42,371 bases of DNA from Halopseudomonas salina (GCF_008641105.1 NZ_VTTI01000012.1:97536-139906), one strand, 5' to 3'; positions 9,067-18,819 are shown, counted from the first letter of the stretch. The notes: generated from the letters alone by a model not told the origin. Program-made: numbers and translations.

Positions 9067-9095
9067 TTGACATATCTAAGGTCTAAACGTATGTT
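9067..9095 (+). promoter_or_regulatory. Strong sigma-70 promoter of the acyl-CoA dehydrogenase
   Basis: TTGACA at 9067-9072, exactly 17 bases, TATGTT at 9090-9095, leaving a leader of about 75 bases before the ATG at 9178. It is the best-matching promoter in the window. Its -10 lies inside the first of two tandem palindromes. Confidence 0.75.
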
Positions 9096-9112
9096 TCAAA
9101 CGTCTGTTTGAA
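9085..9112. promoter_or_regulatory. Tandem PsrA-like (TetR family) operators
   Basis: Two abutting palindromes: AAAC-GTAT-GTTT (9085-9096), which covers the -10, and TTCAAAC-GTCT-GTTTGAA (9095-9112, 7-base perfect arms), around the expected start site. The pattern CAAAC-N4-GTTTG matches the described PsrA target in pseudomonads, a TetR-family repressor released by long-chain fatty acids that controls beta-oxidation genes. Position and target gene fit. That PsrA is the actual regulator is inference. Confidence 0.7.
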
Positions 9113-9177
9113 TCAGCACCTAGTCCGCAGCCAACAGCTGCTCTTGAATCCCGTTTCAACCGTTGAGGTCAAGTACC

Positions 9178-10983
9178 ATGCCAGATTACAAGGCTCCCCT
9201 GCGTGACATCCGCTTCGTCCGTGACGAAGTCCTGGGATATGAAGAACACTACAAGAGCCTGCCCGGCTGCGAAGACGCGACGCCGGACATGGTTAACGCC
9301 ATTCTCGAAGAGGGCGCCAAATTCTGTGAGCAGGTGATTGCCCCCCTGAATCGCGTGGGCGATACCGAGGGCTGTACCTGGAGCGCGGAGGGCGTCAAGA
9401 CCCCGACCGGTTTCAAGGAAGCCTACGCTCAGTACGTTGAAGGCGGCTGGCCTAGTCTGGCCCATGATGTTGATCATGGCGGCCAGGGTCTGCCCGAGTC
9501 ACTGGGTCTGGCAGTCAGCGAAATGGTTGGTCAGGCAAACTGGTCCTGGGGTATGTACCCTGGCCTGTCACATGGTTGCATGAACACCATCGCGCAGCAC
9601 GGCACTGACGAGCACAAGCACACTTACCTGACCAAGCTTGTTTCTGGTCAGTGGACAGGCACCATGTGCCTGACCGAATCCCATTGTGGAACGGATCTGG
9701 GCATGCTGCGTACCAAGGCAGAGCCCCAGGCTGACGGAAGCTACAAGCTCAGCGGTACCAAGATCTTCATCTCTTCCGGTGAGCACGACATGGCCGAGAA
9801 TATCGTCCACATCGTTCTGGCCCGCCTGCCCGACGCACCGGCTGGCACCAAGGGTATCTCGCTGTTTATCGTTCCCAAGTTCCTGCCTGACGCGAATGGC
9901 GAGAAGGGTGAGCGTAACGGCGTGAACTGCGGTTCCCTTGAGCACAAGATGGGTATCCACGGTAACGCTACCTGCGTGATGAACTTTGACGGCGCTACCG
10001 GCTTTTTGATCGGGCCACCGAACAAGGGTCTGAACGCCATGTTCACCTTTATGAACACTGCCCGCCTGGGTACTGCTCTGCAGGGGCTGGCCCATGCTGA
10101 AGTCGGCTTCCAGGGTGGCATCCAGTACGCCCGTGATCGTCTGCAGATGCGTTCGCTGACTGGTCCGAAGGCGCCTGAGAAGGCGGCTGACCCGATCATC
10201 GTGCACCCTGATGTACGTCGTATGCTATTGACCATGAAGGCCTTTGCCGAAGGCAGCCGCGCCATGGTGTACTTCACTGCCCAGCAGGTGGACATCGTCA
10301 AGAACAGCCAGGACGAAGCACAGAAGAAGCAAGCTGACGCGCTCTTGGCCTTCCTGACTCCTATCGCCAAGGCGTTCATGACTGAAGTCGGTTTTGAAGC
10401 GGCTAACCATGGCGTACAGATCTACGGTGGCCACGGTTTCATCGCCGAGTGGGGCATGGAGCAGAACGTGCGTGATGCCCGTATCTCCATGCTGTATGAA
10501 GGCACTACCGGTATTCAGGCACTGGACCTGCTGGGTCGCAAGGTACTGATGACCCAGGGCGAAGCGCTCAAGTGCTTCACCAAGATCGTGCACAAGTTCT
10601 GTCAAACCGAAGAAGGCAACGAAGCTATTTCCGAGTTTGTAGCGCCGCTTAACGCGTTGAACAAGGAATGGGGCGAGCTGACCATGAAGATCGGCATGGC
10701 AGCGATGAAGGACCGTGAGATGGTTGGCGCGGCATCTGTCGATTATTGCATGTATTCCGGTTACGCCTGTCTGGCCTACTTCTGGGCTGACATGGCTCGG
10801 GTTGCTGCAGCCAAGCTGGCTGAAGGCACCTCCGATGCCGCTTTCTACCAGGCCAAGCTGCAGACTGCGCGTTTCTACTTCCAGCGCATCTTGCCGCGTA
10901 CCCGCACGCATGTAGATGCGATGCTGTCGGGTGCTGACAACCTGATGGATATGCCGGAAGAGAACTTCGCACTGGGCTATTGA
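9178..10983 (+). CDS. Acyl-CoA dehydrogenase (long C-terminal type, FadE-like)
   Basis: 601 residues. It performs FAD-linked alpha,beta-dehydrogenation of acyl-CoA in fatty acid beta-oxidation. The start ATG at 9178 is preceded by GAGGT (9165-9169) at 8 bases; an upstream TTG would include the ribosome site and was rejected. Motifs in order are [19 protein letters not shown] near residue 165, [44 protein letters not shown] near residue 420, and [12 protein letters not shown], in which the Glu is the usual catalytic base of this subclass. A C-terminal extension of about 130 residues follows. It has its own promoter with tandem PsrA-like operators and ends at a strong terminator, so it is likely monocistronic and fatty-acid induced. 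It corresponds in place to the dehydrogenase after bioD in P. aeruginosa. Confidence 0.95.
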   Translation: MPDYKAPLRDIRFVRDEVLGYEEHYKSLPGCEDATPDMVNAILEEGAKFCEQVIAPLNRVGDTEGCTWSAEGVKTPTGFKEAYAQYVEGGWPSLAHDVDHGGQGLPESLGLAVSEMVGQANWSWGMYPGLSHGCMNTIAQHGTDEHKHTYLTKLVSGQWTGTMCLTESHCGTDLGMLRTKAEPQADGSYKLSGTKIFISSGEHDMAENIVHIVLARLPDAPAGTKGISLFIVPKFLPDANGEKGERNGVNCGSLEHKMGIHGNATCVMNFDGATGFLIGPPNKGLNAMFTFMNTARLGTALQGLAHAEVGFQGGIQYARDRLQMRSLTGPKAPEKAADPIIVHPDVRRMLLTMKAFAEGSRAMVYFTAQQVDIVKNSQDEAQKKQADALLAFLTPIAKAFMTEVGFEAANHGVQIYGGHGFIAEWGMEQNVRDARISMLYEGTTGIQALDLLGRKVLMTQGEALKCFTKIVHKFCQTEEGNEAISEFVAPLNALNKEWGELTMKIGMAAMKDREMVGAASVDYCMYSGYACLAYFWADMARVAAAKLAEGTSDAAFYQAKLQTARFYFQRILPRTRTHVDAMLSGADNLMDMPEENFALGY

Positions 10984-11046
10984 TAGATCTGGAGGGATAG
11001 ATCTGGCCGGATAAGTCCTGCCGGGTTGACCCGATTGGCAAGATAG

Positions 11047-11079
11047 AAGGCCGCTCCCGAAAGGGCGCGGCCTTTTTTT
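11047..11079 (+). terminator. Rho-independent terminator after the acyl-CoA dehydrogenase
   Basis: AAGGCCGC pairs with GCGGCCTT, with an inner CCC-GAAA-GGG stem-loop after one mismatch, followed by seven T (11073-11079). It ends transcription from 9178-10983. The stem is symmetrical but there is no equal T-run on the minus strand for darP. Confidence 0.9.
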
Positions 11080-11103
11080 GCGTGCGGCGCGGAGGTGAGT
11101 GGC

Positions 11104-11619
11104 TCAGAGGTCCTGTTCGACGGTCTCGCGCACCAGTTTGAAAATCTTCCGCGATGCCGCTGGTGGTTTGTTCTCGGCAGCTTCCTTGGCGGCCTGGCGT
11201 ATCAGCTGGCGTAATTGCTGACGATCAGTCTGAGGGTAGGCAGCCATGAACGCTTCCTGGTCCTCGGCATTACCTGTGAGTAGCCGGTCACGCCAACGTT
11301 CGATCTGATGGAAATGTTGGGCATGGGCTTGGCTGCTGCTGTCGAGCCGATCCAGATAAGCGCGAATGGCATCGATATCCTGATCGGGCATCTGTTTGCC
11401 AACAAAGCTCAAATGCCGTTTCAGCGCACCGCGGGCGGTGTGACGCGGCGCCTCTTCCAGAGCGGCGAGCAGTTTGTCGGTCAGGTTAAGCTTGGCCAAC
11501 TGGGCAGGTTTGAGGTCAATCAGTCGGCGCCCAAGGGCGCGCAGCTCATCGCGCTCACGTTTGAGCTGCGATCTGCTGACGCCCTCGTCATCCTGTTCCT
11601 CGTCGTAGAAGTCTGTCAT
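11104..11619 (-). CDS. darP: Ribosome maturation factor DarP (YjgA)
   Basis: 171 residues, highly charged and mostly helical. DarP/YjgA binds late precursors of the 50S subunit and helps form the peptidyl transferase centre. Family marks are the acidic N-terminus (DFYDEEQDDEG), SRSQLKRERDELRALGRRL, the HLSFVGKQMPDQDIDAIRAYL segment in the middle, and RKIFKLVRE near the C-terminus. The ATG at 11619 was chosen because GAGGTGA lies just before it; a GTG two codons earlier would be part of that ribosome site. It is divergent from pmbA with a gap of 116 bases. In P. aeruginosa the homologue also neighbours pmbA. Confidence 0.93.
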   Translation of the reverse strand: MTDFYDEEQDDEGVSRSQLKRERDELRALGRRLIDLKPAQLAKLNLTDKLLAALEEAPRHTARGALKRHLSFVGKQMPDQDIDAIRAYLDRLDSSSQAHAQHFHQIERWRDRLLTGNAEDQEAFMAAYPQTDRQQLRQLIRQAAKEAAENKPPAASRKIFKLVRETVEQDL

Positions 11620-11735
11620 GGTCACCTCGTTGCGGCCCGCCTCTGGTTACTACATGCGGTTACTTTTCAATGCGCCATGATACCCGTTCACAGCGGGGCT
11701 GTCCGCGGTACAATGCCCGCCTGAGAGGAGATTAC

Positions 11736-13106
11736 ATGACCGATTACCAGCCCACCCGACAGGAAGATCCCCATGCGCTGCGCCAGGATACCCTGCGTCA
11801 GGAACTAGAACAGCGAGTTGCCTTTATTCTTGAAGAGTCACGTCGCCAGGGTGCGACTGCCTGTGAGGTAGGCGTAAGCCAGAACACCGGACTGTCGGTT
11901 GCGGTGCGTCAGGGCGAAGTGGAAACCGTCGAATTCAATCGCGACCAGGGTTTTGCGATCAGTCTTCACGTTGGGCAGCGCAAGGGCTCGGCTAGCACTT
12001 CCGATACCTCCGACGAGGCGATCAGTGCGGCGATCAAGGCAGCCCTGGGTATTGCCCAGCATGCTTCAGAAGACAGCTTTGCAGGTCTCGCTGATCCTGA
12101 GCTTATGGCCCAAGACCTGCCTGACCTGGACCTGTACCACCCCTGGAATCTGGACGCCAGCGAGGCCATCGAGCGAGCGCTTGCCTGCGAGGCTGCTGCC
12201 CTGGAAACCGACCCTCGGCTCACCAGCGACAGCGCTAACGTGAGCACTCAGAAGGGTTGCCGTGTCTATGGCAACAGCAACGGTTTTATCGGTAGTTCCA
12301 TGGGTACCCGGCACAGTGCTTCTGCAGTGATGATTGTCGCGTCCGACCAGGGCATGCAGCGCGATTACTGGTACGACGTAGACCGTCAGGCGGGCAATCT
12401 GCCGAGTCCGCAAGCGCTTGGACGCAAGGCCGCGCAACGCACGCTGGCTCGGCTCGGCTCAAGACCGATCAAAACGGCCAAGGTCCCGGTATTGTTCGCC
12501 GCGGACCAGGCTGCAGGCCTGCTGGGGCACCTGATTGGCGCGATCGCCGGCGGCGCGGTTTATCGTCAGTCCACCTTTTTACTTGATGCATTGGGTCAGC
12601 CTATCTTCCCAACCTGGGTGAGCATTGATGAGCGGCCCTATATGCCGCGTGCACTTGGCAGCTCGACGTTCGATGGCGATGGTCTGGCCACCCGCGAGCA
12701 GGCATTTGTCGATCAGGGCAGGTTGATCAGTTGGGTACTCAGCACCTACTCCGGCCGCAAGCTTGGACTGCCCAGTACCGCTAACGCTGGTGGCGTACAT
12801 AATTTGCACATCACCAGTAACGCTGGCGATCTCGAAGCTTTGCTGCAGGAGATGGGTACGGGGCTGCTGGTCACCGAACTGATGGGGCAGGGCGTCAATG
12901 GCGTTACCGGAGACTATTCTCGCGGAGCCGGTGGGTTCTGGGTGGAGAATGGCCAGATTCAGCACCCGGTTCAGGAAGTGACCATAGCTGGCAACCTGAA
13001 GGATATGTTCGCTAATCTGCGTTGTGTGGGATCGGACATCGAGCGACGCGGGAATAATCTGACCGGGAGCTGGCTGGTGGACGGGATGACGGTGGGAGGG
13101 GAGTAA
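11736..13106 (+). CDS. pmbA: Metalloprotease subunit PmbA/TldE
   Basis: 456 residues. With TldD it forms a heterodimeric metallopeptidase that processes modified peptides such as microcin B17 and helps degrade unstructured peptides, including the CcdA antitoxin. PmbA itself is the subunit without the HExxH motif, and none is seen here. Family segments include AISLHVGQRKGSASTSD, GCRVYGNSNGFIG, PVLFAADQAAGLLGHLIGAI and GVNGVTGDYSRGAGGFWVEN. The ATG at 11736 has AGAGGAG (11724-11730) five bases upstream; the longer frame to 11670 lacks a ribosome site. tldD is not in the window. The heptamer element copy C begins directly after the stop. Confidence 0.95.
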   Translation: MTDYQPTRQEDPHALRQDTLRQELEQRVAFILEESRRQGATACEVGVSQNTGLSVAVRQGEVETVEFNRDQGFAISLHVGQRKGSASTSDTSDEAISAAIKAALGIAQHASEDSFAGLADPELMAQDLPDLDLYHPWNLDASEAIERALACEAAALETDPRLTSDSANVSTQKGCRVYGNSNGFIGSSMGTRHSASAVMIVASDQGMQRDYWYDVDRQAGNLPSPQALGRKAAQRTLARLGSRPIKTAKVPVLFAADQAAGLLGHLIGAIAGGAVYRQSTFLLDALGQPIFPTWVSIDERPYMPRALGSSTFDGDGLATREQAFVDQGRLISWVLSTYSGRKLGLPSTANAGGVHNLHITSNAGDLEALLQEMGTGLLVTELMGQGVNGVTGDYSRGAGGFWVENGQIQHPVQEVTIAGNLKDMFANLRCVGSDIERRGNNLTGSWLVDGMTVGGE

Positions 13107-13107
13107 A

Positions 13108-13368
13108 GCAGCGGCAAGCGGCAAGCTACAAGCTACAAGCGGCAAGCGGGAGTCTGGCTGAGTTGAGGTTCAGGTTTGTATCGAAAGAATCCGCCTGGAT
13201 TCCCGCCGAGGGTATGACGGAATCAGTTGGGTGCTGAAGACAATGGAGCAGGTGTTGCAGGGAGCGCACCATTAGAGTTAACAGGCCGCAGCGTGGCTTT
13301 GGCTTTGGCTTTTAGCTTGAGGCTTGCCGCTTGTAGCTTGCCGCTTGAGCCTAGCGGCTTGCCGCTTT
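13108..13368. repeat. Heptamer inverted-repeat element, copy C (pmbA-ptsO)
   Basis: The left arm 13108-13150 has GGCAAGC, GGCAAGC, TACAAGC, TACAAGC and GGCAAGC. The right arm about 13293-13368 has TGGCTTT repeats followed by TAGCTTG, AGGCTTG, CCGCTTG, TAGCTTG and CCGCTTG, running up to the ptsO stop codon. The core, about 142 bases, has no convincing gene. The directional motif found in copies B, D, E and F is not evident, so this copy may be older. It lies between convergent genes and fills the whole gap. Confidence 0.75.
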
Positions 13369-13640
13369 CACTCCCCCTCTTCGAAATAATCCTCAATCAA
13401 TGCCAGCAGTTCCTGCATCGCCTGTTCAGCGTCGTCACCTTGGCAGGTGATGCAGACTTCGCTGCCCTTGCCGGCTGCCAGCATCATGACCTGCATGATG
13501 CTTTTGCCATTGACCTGATCTTCTTCTGTTGAGCCGATACGTACTTCACAGCCGTGTCGATTGGCTACGCCAACGAACTTGGCTGCAGCTCGGGCATGCA
13601 GGCCGAGCTTGTTGATAATCAGCGTGCGCCTGGTGAGCAT
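13368..13640 (-). CDS. ptsO: Phosphocarrier protein NPr of the nitrogen PTS
   Basis: An HPr-family protein of 90 residues. In the PTS-Ntr chain, PtsP passes phosphate to NPr and NPr to EIIA-Ntr (ptsN, 3 genes upstream in the same run). The phosphorylated His is in GLHARAAAKFVGVA, at residue 15. The second site region NGKSIMQVMML, around residues 44-54, carries the usual regulatory Ser of HPr relatives. The tail is acidic (EDYFEEGE). The start ATG at 13640 lies 2 bases after the rapZ stop, so the genes are likely coupled. Its last codons touch repeat copy C. Confidence 0.95.
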   Translation of the reverse strand: MLTRRTLIINKLGLHARAAAKFVGVANRHGCEVRIGSTEEDQVNGKSIMQVMMLAAGKGSEVCITCQGDDAEQAMQELLALIEDYFEEGE

Positions 13641-13642
13641 GG

Positions 13643-14497
13643 TCAGGGAATATCCCTGTGGCGGATAAGCATGTTGGCTGTTTTGCTGCCCAGAGCCTGC
13701 AAAAGTCGTTCGGCAATATAGACCGAACGGTGGTGCCCTCCGGTGCAGCCAATCGCAATGGTCATGTAGCTGCGTTCACCAGCGGCGTAGCGCGGCAGCC
13801 ACTTGCTCAGAAATCGATGTATGTCCTCGAACATTTCCTGGGCGTCGGGTTGGGCGTCGAGAAAGTCGCGAACAGGTTGATCCTTGCCGGAGAACTGCCT
13901 CAGTTCGGGTTTCCAGTAAGGGTTGGGCAGGCATCGCACATCAAACACCAGATCCGCATCAACGGGTACGCCCCGCTTGAATCCGAAGGACTGGATCAGA
14001 ACGGACGGCGCACTACCCTGGCTACCCAGCAGACGCTGCTTCAGGGTGTCGCGTAGCTGGTAGAGATTGAGATGGCTGGTATCGATCTTCAGGTTGGCTA
14101 GGTCGATGATAGGCTCAAGCAGACGGAGCTCGGCCGCTATTGCTTCGGCCAGGGAGTGGCTCTGGTCGGTGAGCGGATGCTTGCGGCGGGTCTCTGAAAA
14201 ACGCTTGATCAGCACTTCATCGGTGGCAGCAAGAAAAATCACGTCACAGGTAATGCCACTATCACGTACCTGCGCCAACAGCTCGGGAAACCGCTGCAAG
14301 TCACTGCGCAGATTTCTTGCATCGATGCTGATGGCGACCTTGGGTAATTGCATGCCTGATTTGTTGGCCTGCCGTGCCAGGTCTGGCAGCAGCCCCGCGG
14401 GTAGATTGTCGATGCAATAAAACCCGTTATCTTCCAGCAGGTGCAGCGCGGTACTTTTGCCGGACCCGGAACGACCACTGACTACAACAAGATGCAT
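13643..14497 (-). CDS. rapZ: RNase adapter protein RapZ
   Basis: 284 residues. In enteric bacteria RapZ binds small RNAs and guides RNase E, controlling glucosamine-6-phosphate synthase; in other groups it is known as the YvcJ-type nucleotide-binding protein. The Walker A motif [16 protein letters not shown] is at residues 8-23, with [16 protein letters not shown] after it. The C-terminal RNA-binding domain includes [19 protein letters not shown] and [19 protein letters not shown]. The position between ptsN and ptsO is conserved across gammaproteobacteria. Whether the GlmZ/GlmY system exists in this organism cannot be told here. Confidence 0.95.
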   Translation of the reverse strand: MHLVVVSGRSGSGKSTALHLLEDNGFYCIDNLPAGLLPDLARQANKSGMQLPKVAISIDARNLRSDLQRFPELLAQVRDSGITCDVIFLAATDEVLIKRFSETRRKHPLTDQSHSLAEAIAAELRLLEPIIDLANLKIDTSHLNLYQLRDTLKQRLLGSQGSAPSVLIQSFGFKRGVPVDADLVFDVRCLPNPYWKPELRQFSGKDQPVRDFLDAQPDAQEMFEDIHRFLSKWLPRYAAGERSYMTIAIGCTGGHHRSVYIAERLLQALGSKTANMLIRHRDIP

Positions 14498-14502
14498 GGC
14501 GC

Positions 14503-14961
14503 TCAGGTATCCGAGTCTGTAACGGTCATGATGCGATAAAGCTCATCGGCATCGTCCGCTTCGCGCAAGGCTTCACGCAGGCTAGCCTGGTCAAGCTTTT
14601 CGGCAAGCATCTTGAGTATCTGTAAATGCTGTTCGGTGGCTTCCTGTGGGACCAGCAGCACAAAGATAAGGTCCACCGGTTCTCCGTCCAGTGCATCAAA
14701 ATCAATTTTCGATTGCAGCTGGAACAGCGCGCCTACCGGTTTATGGCAATCCTCCAGCCGACAGTGGGGTATGGCTATACCGTTACCAAAACCGGTTGAG
14801 CCAAGTTTCTCCCTGGCTATCAGGTTCTGGTAAATGCTGTCGGGATCAAGATGACTATGTTGGGCGATCATCTTGCCGATCAGCTCGAGCATCTTTTTCT
14901 TGGAGCCCCCCTGCACACCGGCAAAGGTGCGCTGGGGGGTCAGTATGTGATCAATTTGCAT
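14503..14961 (-). CDS. ptsN: Nitrogen-regulatory PTS EIIA component
   Basis: An EIIA-Ntr of 152 residues that receives phosphate from NPr and regulates potassium transport, nitrogen genes and, in pseudomonads, polyhydroxyalkanoate and alginate metabolism. The phosphorylated His is in [14 protein letters not shown], near residue 67. The PTS EIIA type-2 fold is further shown by [15 protein letters not shown] and [12 protein letters not shown]. It lies between hpf (27-base gap) and rapZ (5-base gap), the standard rpoN-cluster order. Confidence 0.96.
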   Translation of the reverse strand: MQIDHILTPQRTFAGVQGGSKKKMLELIGKMIAQHSHLDPDSIYQNLIAREKLGSTGFGNGIAIPHCRLEDCHKPVGALFQLQSKIDFDALDGEPVDLIFVLLVPQEATEQHLQILKMLAEKLDQASLREALREADDADELYRIMTVTDSDT

Positions 14962-14988
14962 GGGTTTTGGCTACGGTTGCCTTAGCGG

Positions 14989-15297
14989 TTAGCGGTCGTT
15001 GACGCCTTGCTGGCGATTGAGGTTTTTTTCCTTGTGCTTTATCAGCTGCCGATCAAGTTTGTCGGTCATCAGGTCAATGGCGGCGTACATGTCTGTGTGC
15101 TCTGCGTTGGCGACTACCTCGCCGCCGGCTACATGCAGGATAGCTTCAGCTTTCTGTCGGAAGTTCTCGACTTCGAGTATGACCTGAACATTGGTAATCT
15201 TGTCGAAATGTCGCTCCAGGCGGGACATTTTCTCGTTCACGTAATTGCGCAGTGGATCGGTAATGTCGAGCTGATGACCGCTTAGGTTCAGTTGCAT
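14989..15297 (-). CDS. hpf: Ribosome hibernation promoting factor (short form)
   Basis: 102 residues, a short HPF/YhbH protein that binds the 30S decoding region and supports 100S ribosome dimers in stationary phase. The start MQLNLSGHQLDITDPLRNYV and the segment VQVILEVENFRQKAEAILHV are typical, as is the C-terminal DLMTDKLDRQLIKHKEK. It lacks the extra C-terminal dimer domain of long HPF, as expected in gammaproteobacteria. AGGAG lies seven bases before the ATG. It lies 91 bases downstream of rpoN. Confidence 0.95.
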   Translation of the reverse strand: MQLNLSGHQLDITDPLRNYVNEKMSRLERHFDKITNVQVILEVENFRQKAEAILHVAGGEVVANAEHTDMYAAIDLMTDKLDRQLIKHKEKNLNRQQGVNDR

Positions 15298-15388
15298 ATG
15301 ACTTCTCCTGATTGGCTTGATGAAGCAGGGAAACGAAGTCGATTCCCCATAATGCCGTATTTCGTGCTCTGCGTATCAGGCCCGCCGG

Positions 15389-16888
15389 TCAGACAATCCG
15401 CTTACGTTCGCTCGACGGAGCGATATTGAGCGATTCGCGGTACTTGGCGATGGTACGACGGGCTACATCAATTCCCTGCTCTTCCAGTAAACCAGCGATC
15501 TTGCTGTCGCTCAATGGTTTCTTCGGGTTTTCTGTCGAGACCAGTTTCTTGATCAGCGCGCGGATCGCCGTGGAGGAAAATTCGCCGCCTTCAGAGGTGC
15601 CGACATGGCTGGAAAAAAAGTACTTAAGCTCGAAGATACCCCGAGGCGTGTGCATGAATTTCTGCGTAGTTACCCGCGAGATCGTTGATTCATGCATACC
15701 TACGGCTTCGGCTATGTCGTGCAGCACCAGGGGCTTCATTGCTTCTTCACCGTACTCGAGAAACTCGCGCTGGTGCTCGACAATCTGAGTGGCCACTTTC
15801 ATCAATGTTTCGTTGCGGCTTTGCAGGCTCTTAATGAACCAGCGTGCTTCCTGCAGGTTATTGCGCAGGTAGGTGTTGTCTGTGCTGGAGTCGGCACGCC
15901 GTACCATGGAGGCGTATTGGCTGTTGACCCGGATCTTGGGAACAGATTCCTGATTCAGCTCGACAATCCAGCGGTTGCTGTCGCGGCGCACAATAACATC
16001 GGGGATCACATATTCGGGTTCACCCGAAGCTATTTCCGAGCCGGGGCGGGGGTTGAGCGTCTGGATCAACGCGATAACGCGACCCAGCTGGTCTTCCTTG
16101 AGCCGTGTGCGACGCATCAGCTGACTGAAATCGCGACTGCCAAGCAAGCCCAGATGATCGCGCACGACCTTCTGTGCCTGCTCCAGCAGCGGGGTGTCGG
16201 CCGGCAGCTGGCGCAGTTGCAGCAGCAGGCACTCGCTCAGATCACGTGCCCCTACACCCACGGGTTCGAACTGCTGGATTCGGTGCAGCACCATTTCGAT
16301 TTCGTCGAGCTCCACTTCGCGCTCCGGGTCGATGGAGGCAAGGATCTCTTCGAGAGACTCCTCCAGATAGCCGTCTGCATTGATTGCATCAATGATCGAT
16401 AGTGCAATGAGCTGGTCGGTTTCCGAAAGAGGAATCAGGTTCAGCTGCCATTCCAGGTGGCTTTGCAGCGTTTCACCGGTACCGGTGCGGGAAGTGAAAT
16501 CCCAGTCATCATCATCGCCGCTGGGGAGCGAGCTTGCCGATGTCTGATAGACATCTTCCCACTGGGTATCTACGGGCAAATCGCTAGGAATCTGTTCATT
16601 CCAGTTGCCTTCCTCGGCGGCCTGGGAGTGCTGATCAATGGCGTCCATTTCAACCGGCTCGGGTACGGAGACGGCGGGGGCATCGTCGTTGTCGGCTCCA
16701 TCTGATCCCGAGCCGCCATGATCATCGTCAGCCTCGTCAGCCATTTCCAGCATCGGATTAGCTTCAAGGGCCTCCTGAACCTCCTGTTGGAGGTCGAGAC
16801 TCGACAGTTGGAGCAGTCTGATGGCCTGCTGCAGCTGCGGCGTCATGGTCAGCTGCTGCCCCATCTTGAGGACGAGCGTAGGTTTCAT
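15389..16888 (-). CDS. rpoN: RNA polymerase sigma-54 factor
   Basis: 499 residues. It recognises -24/-12 promoters and needs enhancer-binding ATPases; it controls nitrogen use, motility and more. Region I starts [19 protein letters not shown] and is rich in Gln/Leu. Region II (about 50-120) is acidic. The core-binding domain includes [20 protein letters not shown]. The DNA-binding part has the HTH around [15 protein letters not shown], and the RpoN box [10 protein letters not shown] is near residue 481. Length is usual for Pseudomonas. It sits between lptB and hpf in the conserved order. Confidence 0.98.
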   Translation of the reverse strand: MKPTLVLKMGQQLTMTPQLQQAIRLLQLSSLDLQQEVQEALEANPMLEMADEADDDHGGSGSDGADNDDAPAVSVPEPVEMDAIDQHSQAAEEGNWNEQIPSDLPVDTQWEDVYQTSASSLPSGDDDDWDFTSRTGTGETLQSHLEWQLNLIPLSETDQLIALSIIDAINADGYLEESLEEILASIDPEREVELDEIEMVLHRIQQFEPVGVGARDLSECLLLQLRQLPADTPLLEQAQKVVRDHLGLLGSRDFSQLMRRTRLKEDQLGRVIALIQTLNPRPGSEIASGEPEYVIPDVIVRRDSNRWIVELNQESVPKIRVNSQYASMVRRADSSTDNTYLRNNLQEARWFIKSLQSRNETLMKVATQIVEHQREFLEYGEEAMKPLVLHDIAEAVGMHESTISRVTTQKFMHTPRGIFELKYFFSSHVGTSEGGEFSSTAIRALIKKLVSTENPKKPLSDSKIAGLLEEQGIDVARRTIAKYRESLNIAPSSERKRIV

Positions 16889-16971
16889 TATCGGACGTAT
16901 TACCTTATGCGCTATTACTGGCGTTGGTGCGAGGCTGGCCTGAGGCTAGCATGCCTGAATCGACCCTGTTT

Positions 16972-17727
16972 TTATAGCCGGAACTCTTGGCCCAGATACA
17001 CATCCTTGACCAGCTGATTGTCGAGTACGGCCTGCGCGTTTCCCTCGGCGATAATATGCCCATCGCTGACGATGTAGGCCTTGTCGCAGATGTCGAGTGT
17101 CTCGCGCACATTGTGATCGGTGATCAGCACGCCAATGCCCTTGTCCCTGAGATGCTGAATGATCTGTTTTATATCGTTTACCGAGATCGGATCCACACCG
17201 GCAAAGGGCTCATCGAGCAGAATGAACTTGGGGTCACTTGCCAGCGCGCGAGCTATCTCAGCACGACGGCGCTCGCCGCCGGACAGACTCATGCCCTTGC
17301 TGTCGGCCAGATGATGGATATGAAATTCGTGCATCAGGGAGCTCAGCTTGTCGAGCCGGCCCTGCCGGTCCAGATCCTTGCGAGTCTGGAGTATCGCCAT
17401 GATATTGTCGGCCACACTCAGCTTGCGGAAAATGGATGCCTCCTGGGGGAGGTAGCCGATGCCCTGGCGAGCCCGTCCATGCATGGGCAGATGGGTGACG
17501 TCGAGGCCGTCTACCAGTATGTGACCATGGTCGGCCTTCACCAGCCCGACAATCATGTAGAAGCAGGTGGTCTTGCCAGCGCCATTAGGGCCAAGCAGGC
17601 CAACTACTTCGCCACTGCGGATGGACAGGGACACATCCTCAACGACCTTTCTCGTCTTGTAGGCCTTGGCCAGATGGCGTGCTTCGAGGACGGTTGCAGC
17701 AGATTCGGTCATGGCGGGCCCGGTCAT
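16972..17727 (-). CDS. lptB: LPS export ABC transporter ATP-binding protein
   Basis: ATPase of the LptB2FGC complex that extracts LPS from the inner membrane and pushes it along the LptA bridge. Walker A is GPNGAGKTT near residues 45-53, the Q-loop is [12 protein letters not shown], the signature is [15 protein letters not shown], Walker B is [12 protein letters not shown], and the switch His is in ITDHNVRET. The ATG at 17727 overlaps the lptA stop (ATGA) and gives 251 residues; an internal ATG at 17712 (246 residues) is closer to homologues in length. Neither has a strong ribosome site. lptF and lptG are not in the window. Confidence 0.97.
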   Translation of the reverse strand: MTGPAMTESAATVLEARHLAKAYKTRKVVEDVSLSIRSGEVVGLLGPNGAGKTTCFYMIVGLVKADHGHILVDGLDVTHLPMHGRARQGIGYLPQEASIFRKLSVADNIMAILQTRKDLDRQGRLDKLSSLMHEFHIHHLADSKGMSLSGGERRRAEIARALASDPKFILLDEPFAGVDPISVNDIKQIIQHLRDKGIGVLITDHNVRETLDICDKAYIVSDGHIIAEGNAQAVLDNQLVKDVYLGQEFRL

Positions 17728-18254
17728 GGATTGGCGGCTTCATCGCGTTGGCGGGGCTGGATCACGATTTCGATGCGCCCCGGTTCGCCCGAGTCACCCG
17801 CCGCCGGTCGTCCCGCGTCTACCACCTGTTCATTGATGTCGTAGCTGACGAAGTCACCCTGAAAGGTGTTGCCGCGCTGCTCCAGGCGTGCCTGGTCGAT
17901 CAGTACTACGCGTTCGCTGTCGGCAAAGTACTCGATGGTCTGCGCGCGGGCGTTCACTTCGCCGTCGTTTTCGCCGGGGGTCTGAGTGTAGGTAGCGGGG
18001 TTTCCCGTGCTGGTGATCTTGCTCACCGCACCGGCACTGTCGGTAGCCAGCGTGACCTGGTTTCCAGTGAGGCGCATGCTGCCCTGGGTAATAATGACGT
18101 TGCCCCGGTAGACCGCAGTGTTGCGGCGCTCATCCAGGGTGGCACTGTTGGCCTGGATTCGGATCGGCTGGTTGCTGTCCTGAGGTAATGCCATTGCCGG
18201 CAGGCTGGCAACCAGCAGCAGTGCGACCACCGGCAGGAATTTATTGAAGCTCAT
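17724..18254 (-). CDS. lptA: LPS transport periplasmic protein LptA
   Basis: 176 residues. LptA forms the periplasmic bridge that carries LPS from LptC to LptD. The ATG at 18254 gives [20 protein letters not shown], a signal peptide with a likely cut after AMA. The OstA-like beta-jellyroll follows, with [19 protein letters not shown], the family segment [16 protein letters not shown] and [16 protein letters not shown]. The longer reading frame to 18380 lies inside lptC and lacks a signal peptide, so it was rejected. The start overlaps the end of lptC by 14 bases and the stop overlaps the lptB start, so translation of the three is probably coupled. Confidence 0.95.
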   Translation of the reverse strand: MSFNKFLPVVALLLVASLPAMALPQDSNQPIRIQANSATLDERRNTAVYRGNVIITQGSMRLTGNQVTLATDSAGAVSKITSTGNPATYTQTPGENDGEVNARAQTIEYFADSERVVLIDQARLEQRGNTFQGDFVSYDINEQVVDAGRPAAGDSGEPGRIEIVIQPRQRDEAANP

Positions 18255-18819
18255 GCTGACCTCGTACGTTGGACAGCAGCTCCAGGCGGCCGTCATCAAG
18301 AAAAACCTGCATGCCGTCAGCAGTGGTGACGCTGCCAGCGGTCTCGATTCTAACGCTTTGTGCCGTTTCGGCATAATCACGCTCGGGAAACAGCGTCAGA
18401 GCCTGCGTGGTCATGCGTGCCGAGGGCTCAGTGGGATCCTGCCGCTGCAGCAGTACATCGGTGTTCAATTGCACTTGATTGCCGCCTTTGGTTACGGCGC
18501 CCTGTTGCGCCTGCAGCAACCAGGGGTGCTCTTCGCCGGGGCGATAGTACAACAGGTTTGGCTGTTCAAGCTGCGTACTGTCATCGGTGCGTTGATGCGT
18601 TGCCCGGGTGCTACGCAGCTGGTATGCCGGTGTCCCCTGTCCGTTGAACATGAGTATCTGCGTATTTTCCATGAAAAAATCCGGTTGCAGCGGGTCGGTC
18701 ACCAGCGGCTCCTGGTCGAAGGAGGAGGGCCGAATATTGAAATACCCCACGGCCAGTGCCAGGGCTACTGCCAGGCCTATCAGTCCGGCAGTGCGTAAGT
18801 AGCGTGGGATAGCAAACAT
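18241..18819 (-). CDS. lptC: LPS export protein LptC
   Basis: 192 residues. It is a bitopic inner-membrane protein that passes LPS from LptB2FG to LptA. The ATG at 18819 overlaps the kdsC stop (ATGA). Residues about 9-26 (LRTAGLIGLAVALALAVGYF) form the single membrane segment. The periplasmic part starts with PDFFMENTQILMFNGQGTPA, the LptC signature region, and continues with ATHQRTDDSTQLEQPNLLYY. Codons upstream to 18924 lie inside kdsC and were not used. Homology to LptA in fold is known, though not visible by eye. Confidence 0.94.
   Translation of the reverse strand: MFAIPRYLRTAGLIGLAVALALAVGYFNIRPSSFDQEPLVTDPLQPDFFMENTQILMFNGQGTPAYQLRSTRATHQRTDDSTQLEQPNLLYYRPGEEHPWLLQAQQGAVTKGGNQVQLNTDVLLQRQDPTEPSARMTTQALTLFPERDYAETAQSVRIETAGSVTTADGMQVFLDDGRLELLSNVRGQHELQ

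Noticed and set aside
13151..13292. Small gene in the core of repeat copy C
   Set aside because: No frame with a ribosome site, and no similarity to the four-helix protein of copy E.
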